64,000 nucleotides of DNA, from positions 6,540,501 through 6,604,500 of the forward strand of contig CM050662.1 of the NCBI GenBank assembly GCA_027574665.1. Reading direction: 5' to 3'. The stretch comes from Rhynochetos jubatus (taxonomy: Eukaryota; Chordata; Aves; Eurypygiformes; Rhynochetidae). Shown in pieces: positions 39,601 to 64,000 of this stretch. A program made the translations under genes and the position numbers. The notes beneath the pieces are model-generated. The model worked only from the letters and a program-made list of their open reading frames with translations, did not search any database and was not told where the DNA came from. Position 1 is the first letter of the stretch, and every line of letters begins with the position of its first letter.

Positions 39601-40160
39601 AATGATGTCACATAATGATTATAAATTAAAAGAGGGGACTGTTTTTGCAACGTGTACGGTGTGGTTTGGGCCAAAGGATTTAAACGTGGGCTTTGCAGAA
39701 TATCAAAGGAGCTTGGTGAAGGCTACACACAAATCAGTTTGGGGTCATCGCGGTCTTTGGCCAAGTGTGCGATGACGTGTTGGGGGGGATAAAAAGCCTT
39801 GACTTGCTTCTCTTGGGCATACACCACCACTGGCCAGTACTGCCCTGGGCACTTTCGGGGAGTGCTGGAAGGGAACGGACCTCGCTGCAGTAACGCTATG
39901 GCACGCAAGGGTCCTTCAACGCAGTGCGTGTTTGCTGACGCTGCCGGGTTCCAGCCCCTGGCAGCCCAGCTGAGCAGGCCCCTTGTACTGGTGGTTCACA
40001 GCATCTTGCTCACACAGCCCTCCTCTCCCCTCCCCCGCACCCTAGATCCAGTCAGAGGAAGTGCAGCTTGGGGAAGCCGGACCAGAGGGAGCTGAGCGAG
40101 AACCTGGCAGCAACGCAGGGCTTGGCCCACATGATCATGGAGTGCAACAGACTCTTCCAG
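21608..40160 (+). CDS. DLC-family RhoGAP (SAM-linker-RhoGAP), fourth-paralog candidate lacking a visible START domain
   Basis: Ten exons (21608-21620, 28040-28111, 29590-29671, 31093-31156, 32381-33738, 34181-34345, 35059-35218, 36130-36328, 38029-38248, 40046-40160) join in phase into 816 codons with no stop. SAM domain: residues 5-75. Serine-rich linker: 78-584, with family blocks HKPGTFP, VNWRTGSFHG and tensin-type SVYDN (Y416). A lysine-rich stretch (589-602) precedes RhoGAP at about 605-815, with arginine finger R643 in GLFRKSG and the NQMTPTNIAVCLAPSLF helix. Family members inactivate RhoA/Cdc42 at focal adhesions; that role is inferred. Linker blocks are closest to DLC1 and some RhoGAP residues (NNVCYEGQSA, PEPIF) to STARD8, so it is none of the three. 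The family's START domain and the RRDSGVGASLTR block before it are not seen. The 3' end is unresolved: the last donor (gtacgt) is intact but no next exon is recognisable. Confidence 0.88.
21621..28039 (+). other. DLC-like intron 1 (6.4 kb)
   Basis: No second gene is seen inside. An imperfect duplicate of about 40 bp ('gggaggttaatgacaagga' near 22,223 and 'gggaacctaatgccaaggag' near 22,288) and T-runs near 23,395 and 24,990 are the only visible structures. The intron ends in a good polypyrimidine tract and gttgcag. Confidence 0.7.
28040..28111 (+). CDS. DLC-like exon 2 (SAM, first half)
   Basis: Acceptor ctcgttgcag, donor gtacga. It encodes residues 5-28, IEAREACDWLRAAGFPQYAQ followed by LFE, nearly identical to the SAM start of DLC1 and STARD13. 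Confidence 0.93.
29590..29671 (+). CDS. DLC-like exon 3 (SAM, middle)
   Basis: Acceptor tgtttgcag, donor gtaaac. It encodes DMQFPIDVKTVRKDHEFLDG then DAIESLF, matching the DLC1 segment with 'FPIDI..V..DHDFLDRDAIE'. Confidence 0.93.
31093..31156 (+). CDS. DLC-like exon 4 (SAM, last helix)
   Basis: Acceptor gtaccttag, donor gtatgt. It encodes RRLNTLNKCASLKVEISRQR then KR. RRLNTLNKCA is a family signature. The exon ends exactly on a codon boundary. Confidence 0.93.
32381..33738 (+). CDS. DLC-like exon 5 (large linker exon)
   Basis: A 1,358-nt exon, equivalent to the single large exon of DLC1. It starts SDDSEDDEPCAISNKW and ends DSRKTN plus AG of Arg530. Family blocks in order: S/T-rich acidic start, KSLLKKMEKLHLR, EEKMKMLNCVNIS, STPSPVT, HKPGTFPTALTN, VNWRTGSFHG, RLSVYDNMPN (Y416), and an acidic LD-like helix at 434-462. 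The frame stays open for 247 nt past the donor, ending at 33,985; I treat that as intron because exon 6 joins in phase at AG|gtcagc and restores the family sequence. Confidence 0.92.
34181..34345 (+). CDS. DLC-like exon 6
   Basis: Acceptor ttatcccgtag, donor gtaagt. It completes Arg530 and encodes HGTQHWSVEENLESLSMQAD through LALLKLTALMDRYSPSSKQG. This matches the DLC1 block 'HRLRWHSFQ..LLKLTALLEKYTPSNKHG'. The family's conserved RRDSGVGASLTR is not found just before it. Confidence 0.87.
34886..34972 (+). repeat. Perfect 29-bp tandem repeat, 3 copies, intronic
   Basis: The unit begins tgtgcatgtggcagaactgg and ends gcttgtggc. Copies start at 34,886, 34,915 and 34,944 with no mismatch among them, so it is a recent or homogenised minisatellite. 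It lies in intron 6, about 90 bp upstream of exon 7. Confidence 0.97.
35059..35218 (+). CDS. DLC-like exon 7 (polybasic stretch, RhoGAP start)
   Basis: Acceptor ttttcag, donor gtatgg. It encodes residues 585-638: TIPKFIKKPKASDYKDKNVF, GVPLLLNVQRT, ALDYLRSHFLDQ. The lysine-rich segment corresponds to the phosphoinositide-binding basic patch described in front of the DLC1 GAP domain. Confidence 0.93.
36130..36328 (+). CDS. DLC-like exon 8 (RhoGAP, arginine finger)
   Basis: Acceptor tttatccacag, donor gtaggt. It starts VGLFRKSGVKSR; R643 is the catalytic arginine finger. It continues NNVCYEGQSAFDVADMVKQY and FRDLPEPIFTSRL. It ends on one base of Tyr705. Confidence 0.95.
38029..38248 (+). CDS. 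DLC-like exon 9 (RhoGAP core)
   Basis: Acceptor ctgtttgcag, donor gtatta. It encodes YVPKDQQFQAVQAAILLLPK, then ENREALKILLFFLRDVV and ENQMTPTNIAVCLAPSLFHL. The Asn-rich helix contacts the Rho switch regions in this fold. Confidence 0.95.
40046..40160 (+). CDS. DLC-like exon 10 (end of RhoGAP; last recognisable exon)
   Basis: Acceptor caccctag, donor gtacgt. It encodes SSQRKCSLGKPDQRELSENL then AATQGLAHMIMECNRLFQ, closely matching the family text before START. If the donor is not used, translation runs 72 more codons of proline/glycine-rich text to TGA at 40,377-40,379 (888 residues in all). A second possible acceptor, ctgtctctgcag, ends at 40,300. Confidence 0.9.
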
Positions 40161-40536
40161 GTACGTCCCTTGCTGCAGCCAGGCAAAAGCCCTGAGCAGC
40201 CTGATGCCGGTGGCCCTGCAAGACGTCCCTGTTTCTCTGGGCCTGGGAGAGGAGTGAGCCCTGCTGGCTCCAGTAGAGAGGTAATTCCTGTCTCTGCAGA
40301 TTTTACCGCAGCTGTTGGTAAGGGCTGTGAGAGCATTCCTCCATTGCCCCCTCATCCCCCAGCTGCTTTGGGGGTTTGACTCCCTGGGCTTGGGGCCAAC
40401 AGTACCTGTGGGGCAGAGGCTCTTGCAGGGAGGCCCTGGCCAGGGCCAACCATCCCTTCTTGTGGGAGTGGGTTGAAGTTGAGGTGCCTGGCCATGGACC
40501 CCAGTAATCCGGACCTGGACCTTGACCCACAGACCG

Positions 40537-40775
40537 ACTTCCCAGCTTGACCTCGGCCTTTCCTCATCATTATGGACTTGCCTGGCAATCACTAAACTGT
40601 GGCTGACCCTGGTTGCTGTCGCTGGACCTGATCCCGACCTCCCCTGCTGACTCACCTTCCTGGCTCAACCTCGGACCTCATCACCATGGATGTGTCTGAT
40701 GATCTGGACTCTTGGCTGGCCCTGGCTGCCAGCTCTGGCCTGGCTCAGGTACCGTGGGACCGGGAGGTTGCCCTG
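40537..40775 (+). repeat. Two diverged ~119-bp tandem monomers, unclassified
   Basis: The segment from 40,537 (cttcccagcttgacctcggc) and that from 40,656 (cttcctggctcaacctcgga) align phrase by phrase: 'cctcatcattatgga' with 'cctcatcaccatgga', and 'gtggctgaccctggttgctg' with 'ttggctggccctggctgcca'. Similar 'gaccctg/ctggccctg' text recurs near 41,520-41,630. It looks like an old C-rich satellite or an unclassified interspersed element. Confidence 0.55.
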
Positions 40776-42796
40776 CCAGCCCTGTTATCCCTCTCAACTC
40801 CCGGCCCCTCTCCCTGGGGGTGGCCACCAACCCTTGGTGCACCCTGACAGTCAGCTCGGGCCTTCTTGCGCCCTGCTCCAGCACCACGGCGGGGCAGGGG
40901 CCACTGTCCCATGGCTCCCCTGAGCTGACACATGGCCTTGCCCCAGGGCTGCCCCCAGCACTGACTTCCCCTGCCAGCCCCTGGCTTCCGAGTGACACCC
41001 ACCACCGCCCCCAGTGCAGCCTGGGGGCTGATCTCTCCATGGCATCATGGCCAGGGCTCCTAAGTGACCCCCTCTGCCCCCAGCCCAATCATGGGGGCCC
41101 CATTTCCTCAGCAGTGGCCTGAATCCCTCTGCCCAGCCCTGAGGCCCCTTGGGGTGCCCTGACACCTGCTGCCTACCCCACACTCTACAGTCAGCCCTGG
41201 CACTGTGGCAGCTGGCCCCATCCCTGGCTGCACAACCCCCCGAAATAGCCCTGCAGGAACTGAGCTGCCCTTGGACACGTGGACATCTGCACACTCCTGC
41301 TACGATCAGGACGCTTCACCACAAGCACCGCTGATGTCTGTGAGCTGAGGGGCTGCCCCTCACCGAGGGGTGCTGGGGTCCTGCTGCTGTGCCCCTGCCC
41401 TGCCGAGACTCAGAGACCGCCTGGAGCTGCCTCCCTTCTGCTGGTGATCATGAAGAGAGGCTGCAGGCAGCTCCACAGGCTGCCCTAAGCCGTGCCCGGA
41501 CACGCACTCACTGCTCTGGACCCGGACCCTGATGCTGGCCCTGCCTGGTCACTGCAGCTGTTGTTGGTCGTCACTGGATGTGGCTGATGGTTACCACCAC
41601 CGAGCCTGACCCCGCCTGGCCTGGCCTCAGCTCTCGTGACCCGGGCTCTCGGGTGGTCACCGCCGTTCCCAGGCTGCGCTGCGTCTCCCTCAGGTAGGGT
41701 GGGTGCGTACCTGATGTCTGACATCAGATAACTAGACCCGTGTATCTCCTGTATCCAGCTCTGCAAGTACAGATGTACATACACACGCGTACATCAGCGA
41801 GCACCCAAATCGAGTGCAACACCTACTCCGGAGTGGTAGCGAAGCCTCGTTTCTGTGCTGCTTTACCTCGTGCAGCAGAGCTTCCAGCGCATCCCAAAGC
41901 TAAGGCAGGAGCCACGGCCCGCTGCCCTGCAGTCACTCTTGTGGTTACCAGAGATGGATGTGCACCCAGCAAAGGGCTTTGCCGACTCTGTAGGGATGCG
42001 AATAGTTGCTGCTGCGGGGAAAGGCATTTCCCTCGTGTCTGCCTCTGAGGGAATGCAGTTAATTGATCTGCTCCTCTCCTGGGCTTCCCGCTCCTCCAGG
42101 CAAAACCGCTGCCTGCCTGCGCCGGTGCTGCGCCTGCAGCAGGCAGCCTAACGCCACTGCCCTCCGCGAGAGGGGCCCTCAGGAAGCCATCCCTTTTTGG
42201 GGGCTGGTGCAGGCCACCCACACAGGGCAGCGCTGCGGATGCGTGTGTTTGCAGGCAGTACACCCCACAGCCCGCACTCCCTTGCCCTGGTGAGCACGTG
42301 CTGTTGAACACCTCCCCGGTTCAGTCCTCGAGCGTGACACTGGATCTCTTTCGCAGGCTCCTGACCGCTGCCTCGGTCAGCTCACCAACAGCACCGTGAG
42401 ACGAGCACGCCGAGTGCCAGCGCCTTGCCCTGCCGGGCTGGGCTGAGACAGCCTGGCTCCCCTGGGAGCTCTGTGCTCTGCTCAGGGATGCCCAAGGTGA
42501 CACCACGGGCTGGGCGACCTGCTCACGCCTGGCAAGTAAGGTAAGGTAAGGGTGGGGGCCAGCAGAGTAAGATTGGCTCTGGGAGTGTGGGCGACTGTGC
42601 TGTGGCTAGAGGGTTGCCTGGAGGTGCTCTTGGGTGTTCTGAGATCTCAGCCCTCATGCTCTGGAGACTGAGGCAGAGCAGCCCTGGGCATGGTCCTGTG
42701 GGGTTTGGTTCCTGCACAGAGAATTGCCCTGAGCTGCACCCATGCCCCCTCCTGTCTGCCTCTGTACCTGTGGCTTTTGATGCCATCCATGCTCCT

Positions 42797-42884
42797 GTTC
42801 TCTCCTTATCTTCCTCCCTCCCCTCTTCCTTTCTTTCCTCACTTCCTCCTTGCCCTTCATTCCTTCCTCCTTTTCTCTCCTAAG
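42797..42884 (+). repeat. Polypyrimidine tract
   Basis: About 88 bp almost wholly of C and T (cttcctccctcccctcttcc and similar). On the RARS1 sense strand it is a purine run about 60-150 nt past the likely cleavage site, a position where G/A-rich DNA can help RNA polymerase II pause. Confidence 0.85.
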
Positions 42885-42963
42885 GGGTGCTGCTCCCTGA
42901 CAGCATCTTCCCTTCCCACAACCCCAACCCCACAGACACACACACCTCCAGTTGTTCAGTCCC

Positions 42964-42969
42964 TTTATT
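42964..42969 (-). terminator. RARS1: RARS1 polyadenylation signal AATAAA
   Basis: TTTATT on the plus strand reads AATAAA on the gene strand, only 19 nt after the stop codon (42,989-42,991). The 3'UTR should be only about 40-50 nt. No other signal is near. Confidence 0.85.
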
Positions 42970-42988
42970 CTCACCCCACAGGGAACAG

Positions 42989-61546
<18,558 letters not shown>

Positions 61547-61666
61547 CCTCCACCGGCCGGAAGCGGAAGGAGAGCGAGCGGAAGTGGAGACAGGCGGGGA
61601 GGGTAGAGGCTCCAGCGCGGCGGCGGCGCCCCCGGGCGGCCGGGAGGGCGCGGGAAGCGTCTTGTC

Positions 61667-61674
61667 TGACGTCA
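61667..61674. promoter_or_regulatory. Perfect CRE/ATF palindrome TGACGTCA
   Basis: An exact 8-bp CREB/ATF site about 120 bp upstream of the RARS1 start codon, inside the CpG island. Aminoacyl-tRNA synthetase genes are known targets of ATF4 and related bZIP factors under amino-acid stress; a role here is inference. Confidence 0.7.
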
Positions 61675-61960
61675 CCCTCGAGCCGTGCGGCAGGGAGCCC
61701 CGCGCGCCCCGGGAGCGCTCCTGTCGGGCGGCGGGGGGCGGCGGGGCCGGGCCCTGCACCCAGTTGCGACGCGTGTGACGGTGTTTCGGGAGGGAAAGGC
61801 CTCCCCGGCTCCCCCAAACCCCCGTTTAAGGTGCGAGCAGCCAGCACGAGGGACTTACCGGTCCCAGTGGGTGGAAAACGGGGCCCGGCGTTTGCTACGG
61901 CAGCCGAGGGCCCACCCCGAGGGGCTGCCGCTCCCGCCCGTGCCGGCTCTTGGGCACCGG

Positions 61961-62372
61961 TGAGTGGAGACCCAAAGGCCAGTAAGCACGGCCGGTAGCA
62001 GGGGCACGGTGAACTCCGGGAAAGGCAGTACATGGACAGGAAAAACCACCCAGCACCGATCCGTGCAGCGGCAAGTGCAGTGGGTCAACTGGCTCCTACC
62101 CAAGTAGGTGCAAAGTAACCAGGGAGCAGGGGGGTTACACCTCCGGCGCCTTCAGAAACACCCGTATCTAGAACAGGGAGAAGCCCGGGAGCAGCCAAGC
62201 TGTGCACCACCCACCTCACAGAACTGAAGGATTCACAGAGCAAGGCACACTGAAAGCTACACACTCGCAGCTGCTGACACAAAAACAAACCCCCAAACAA
62301 CACAGGTGCCAGCTGACGAGAAGATTCACCGGAGACACAAAGCGAGAAGGCAGGTTTGTCCAGAAAGGTCAC
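61961..62372. other. Short spacer between RARS1 promoter and WWC1 3' end
   Basis: About 0.4 kb with no exon or repeat that I recognise. WWC1 transcription runs through or toward this DNA into the RARS1 promoter on the same strand. Confidence 0.5.
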
Positions 62373-62378
62373 TTTATT
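62373..62378 (-). terminator. WWC1: Possible distal WWC1 polyadenylation signal
   Basis: TTTATT on the plus strand gives AATAAA (context ccaataaagtg) on the gene strand, 654 nt past the WWC1 stop codon. Confidence 0.45.
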
Positions 62379-62697
62379 GGAAAAACCTAAAATGGACTTA
62401 AAACCGGCAGCCCTCCTCCCACGGCAGTGGTTTCAATGGGCTCCCCAAGTTACCTTAACAGACCCATTACAGATAGGAGCTGCAGTACAAATGTTAAAAG
62501 TGCAAGTATCCCGAACTTCACACCCACTTTTATGACCTGGCAGGAAACACAAACGCTTCACAGCTCACAGAGAATTCGTTCACAGCACGCGGGAGTCGGA
62601 ACTGGCTCCCTGCATTCCCCACAGGGCACAAAACACACCACTCGGAGGAGAGGCCGATGCAGAACATCATAGAAGGTAGGGGTGAGGTTCCTTCAAA

Positions 62698-62708
62698 TTT
62701 ATTTTATT
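62698..62708 (-). terminator. WWC1: WWC1 polyadenylation signals (two overlapping AATAAA)
   Basis: On the gene strand the text reads caataaaataaatt: two AATAAA overlapping by one base, about 325 nt after the stop codon. This is the likeliest 3' end. Confidence 0.65.
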
Positions 62709-63031
62709 GCAGTAAAACCTCTAAAAGGTAGAGCTGTACAAAAAGTCTAAACAGCATTATTTAAGAATAACAGCACCGTACGCTGCGTTTGTTCTTATTT
62801 AAAATTCTATTTCCCAAAAATACATTCCTAAATATACAAACTATACAATCTTGTCACTTTAATGCTGGTTTCTGTGATGATATAACTTTAACCTAAAATC
62901 TCCAAAACATCCACATACTGACAGAAGCTCTAATATACAAATGCCTCAGTACCTTCATAATACCACATAAATAACTTCAAAACCCAAACTGCATTTGTAG
63001 AATTGTCCGGCAAGTCAATACTTTATGGTGA
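62709..63031 (-). other. WWC1: WWC1 3'UTR
   Basis: AT-rich, non-coding DNA between the WWC1 stop codon and the double AATAAA. No exon or repeat is seen. Confidence 0.65.
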
Positions 63032-63098
63032 TCACACGTCGTCCGCAGAGAGCGTTGGAATGTTTATCCTCGGCCGTGTGAAAAACGCCATTTTCTCT
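63032..63098 (-). CDS. WWC1: WWC1 last exon (ADDV tail)
   Basis: Acceptor tttttttag, then [21 protein letters not shown] and TGA at 63,032-63,034. The ADDV end is the PDZ ligand. Confidence 0.92.
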
Positions 63099-63750
63099 CT
63101 AAAAAAAGATGATGGGTTGTTAACGCGGCAGAATTCTTGCCAGAAACGTCCATCATCCACATTAACATTTATCCCACCAGCTGTCACCGCAAGGAGCAGC
63201 AGCACGGCCGCTCACAACCTACACCTCCGATTTACATATCAGACGGGAGGCAGCCTTGCAGTTAAACTCCCAACACTGACCTTAGCAAAAAGTCATTTCG
63301 GAAAGGCTCACGGTTGTGCCTTTCTAGGCACGCTGCTTGGGGAAGCAGAGGGCTGCTTCTGTATTAAGCAAAGGATTTGTGATTTGTTGCCAGGTGGGGG
63401 ATGATTTAGAGTACCGCCGGTTGCGCTGAGATCCCATGCAGCGCTGCAGTTAGCTTCCCCGACTCTCAGACCTTATACTTTGATATAAAAACACAGAAGT
63501 TTGTGTTTCAGCAGAACAGTTAACTACTTCTTCAAAGATATGCCTTCCTTATCAGCATCTTAGTCACCCACAGAAAAATCACAGCAGCAGCCAGGTCTTC
63601 CTCCCCTTTACCAGCGACCTGTAGTTACCTGAATGACTGTACTTCCAGAGGCTCCTTCCGACTCTGCCCTCGCAGCCTGTGGACATCCTTGGCAGCAGCT
63701 CTCATCATTTTATCAGCCTTGAGCTCACACTTGTGTTCTGTTTTTTCCAC
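63032..63750 (-). CDS. WWC1: WWC1 (KIBRA) C-terminal two exons, partial gene
   Basis: WWC1 is a WW- and C2-domain scaffold that promotes Hippo signalling (LATS, Merlin) and binds aPKC and synaptic proteins. Only its last two coding exons are in the window: 63,750-63,629 and 63,098-63,032. Together they give 62 residues: [40 protein letters not shown], then [20 protein letters not shown] and DV-stop. The HRLRGQ / [13 protein letters not shown] text and the ADDV PDZ-ligand tail identify WWC1 over WWC2/WWC3, from memory of the family. Phases match (AG|A = Arg). The rest of the gene lies beyond 64,000. It is upstream of RARS1 in the same direction, as in human. Confidence 0.92.
63629..63750 (-). 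CDS. WWC1: WWC1 penultimate exon
   Basis: Acceptor tttgtttag, donor gtaact. It encodes [20 protein letters not shown] then [20 protein letters not shown], a charged, probably coiled-coil tail segment. Confidence 0.92.
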
Positions 63751-64000
63751 CTAAACAAATGATGGAAAAAAGTTGTTTGTGTTTCTAGGAAGAATCATTT
63801 TATCCCAGCTAATCTCCAAATACAGCAGCATTTCAGCTGCAGGTCTAAGGGGTTTGGGAGCTGCTGACTCTAGAAATCACTAGCCTGTGGTAAACAGCTG
63901 TGTCTCCTTTCTACCCCTGCCTTGCAGGCCACCCTTCCTAAGAACAGTAGGTACCACTAAACTTAAAGCCAGAAAGTCTGCTGTCATCTGACTTAGTATC
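63751..64000 (-). other. WWC1: WWC1 intron (partial)
   Basis: Sequence upstream of the penultimate exon acceptor on the gene strand. No further exon is recognisable before the window ends. Confidence 0.7.

Larger units (their letters stand above)
40161..42940. other. Convergent intergenic region (C-rich), no START exon seen
   Basis: About 2.8 kb between the DLC-like gene and RARS1. I searched all three plus frames by eye for START landmarks (FKGW, NSMAPHP, YLIEPCG, FGHLCAAEV) and found none. No AATAAA was found on the plus strand before the RARS1 end; the next one I see is at 44,113-44,118, inside a RARS1 intron. It contains C-rich diverged repeats (40.5-41.6 kb), a short GTAAG triplet near 42,535-42,552 and a polypyrimidine tract. 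Confidence 0.6.

Noticed and set aside
21608-40160. DLC-like locus as a processed pseudogene
   Set aside because: It keeps nine introns with GT-AG edges, all in phase, with catalytic and docking residues intact.
40681-41122. Coding exon in the C-rich intergenic region
   Set aside because: Frames there are open on both strands and match the decayed tandem monomers; no START or other domain text is seen.

Overview
The window looks like a piece of an avian (or at least sauropsid) nuclear genome. Introns with ordinary GT-AG splice sites, two CpG-island promoters and several CR1 LINE 3' ends (including the CTATGA-type terminus) support this. So does the gene order: WWC1 followed in tandem by RARS1 is the order known at human 5q34 and, in birds, on the chicken chromosome 13 equivalent. 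No bacterial, viral or mobile-capsid genes were seen.

Layout. From 1 to about 20.4 kb I find no convincing gene. It holds unique AT-rich DNA, one old CR1-like scrap, small inverted repeats, a strong G-quadruplex motif (about 19.7 kb) and a candidate regulatory block (18.7-19.5 kb). A 0.75-kb CR1 (20.44-21.19 kb) abuts a CpG island (21.2-21.7 kb) with 14 GGCTC-type pentamers. From this island a plus-strand gene starts: ten coding exons (21,608-40,160), all in phase, spell 816 codons of a SAM / serine-rich linker / RhoGAP protein of the DLC1-STARD13-STARD8 family. It sits next to RARS1, where I know of none of the three standard family members, so it is best read as a fourth paralog. The lipid-binding START domain that ends all three known members cannot be found between its last recognisable exon and the neighbouring gene.

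From 40.2 to 42.9 kb is a C-rich intergenic stretch with diverged ~119-bp tandem monomers and a polypyrimidine tract. From 61,546 down to 42,989 on the minus strand lies a complete 15-exon RARS1 (cytoplasmic arginyl-tRNA synthetase, 661 codons by my exon sum), with CR1 copies in its large intron 1. Its CpG-island promoter (61.1-61.95 kb) contains a perfect TGACGTCA box. The last two coding exons and 3'UTR of WWC1 (KIBRA) occupy 62.4-63.75 kb on the minus strand, ending in the PDZ-ligand tail ADDV.

Function in brief: WWC1 and RARS1 are tandem but unrelated in role (Hippo scaffold; translation). The DLC-like gene converges tail-to-tail on RARS1 and should encode a Rho GTPase-activating protein with an intact arginine finger. 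It keeps the tensin-type SVYDN motif, has a weakened LD motif and lacks a visible START domain. Exon edges were assigned by eye from splice consensus, phase and recalled family sequences. No alignment or database search was run.
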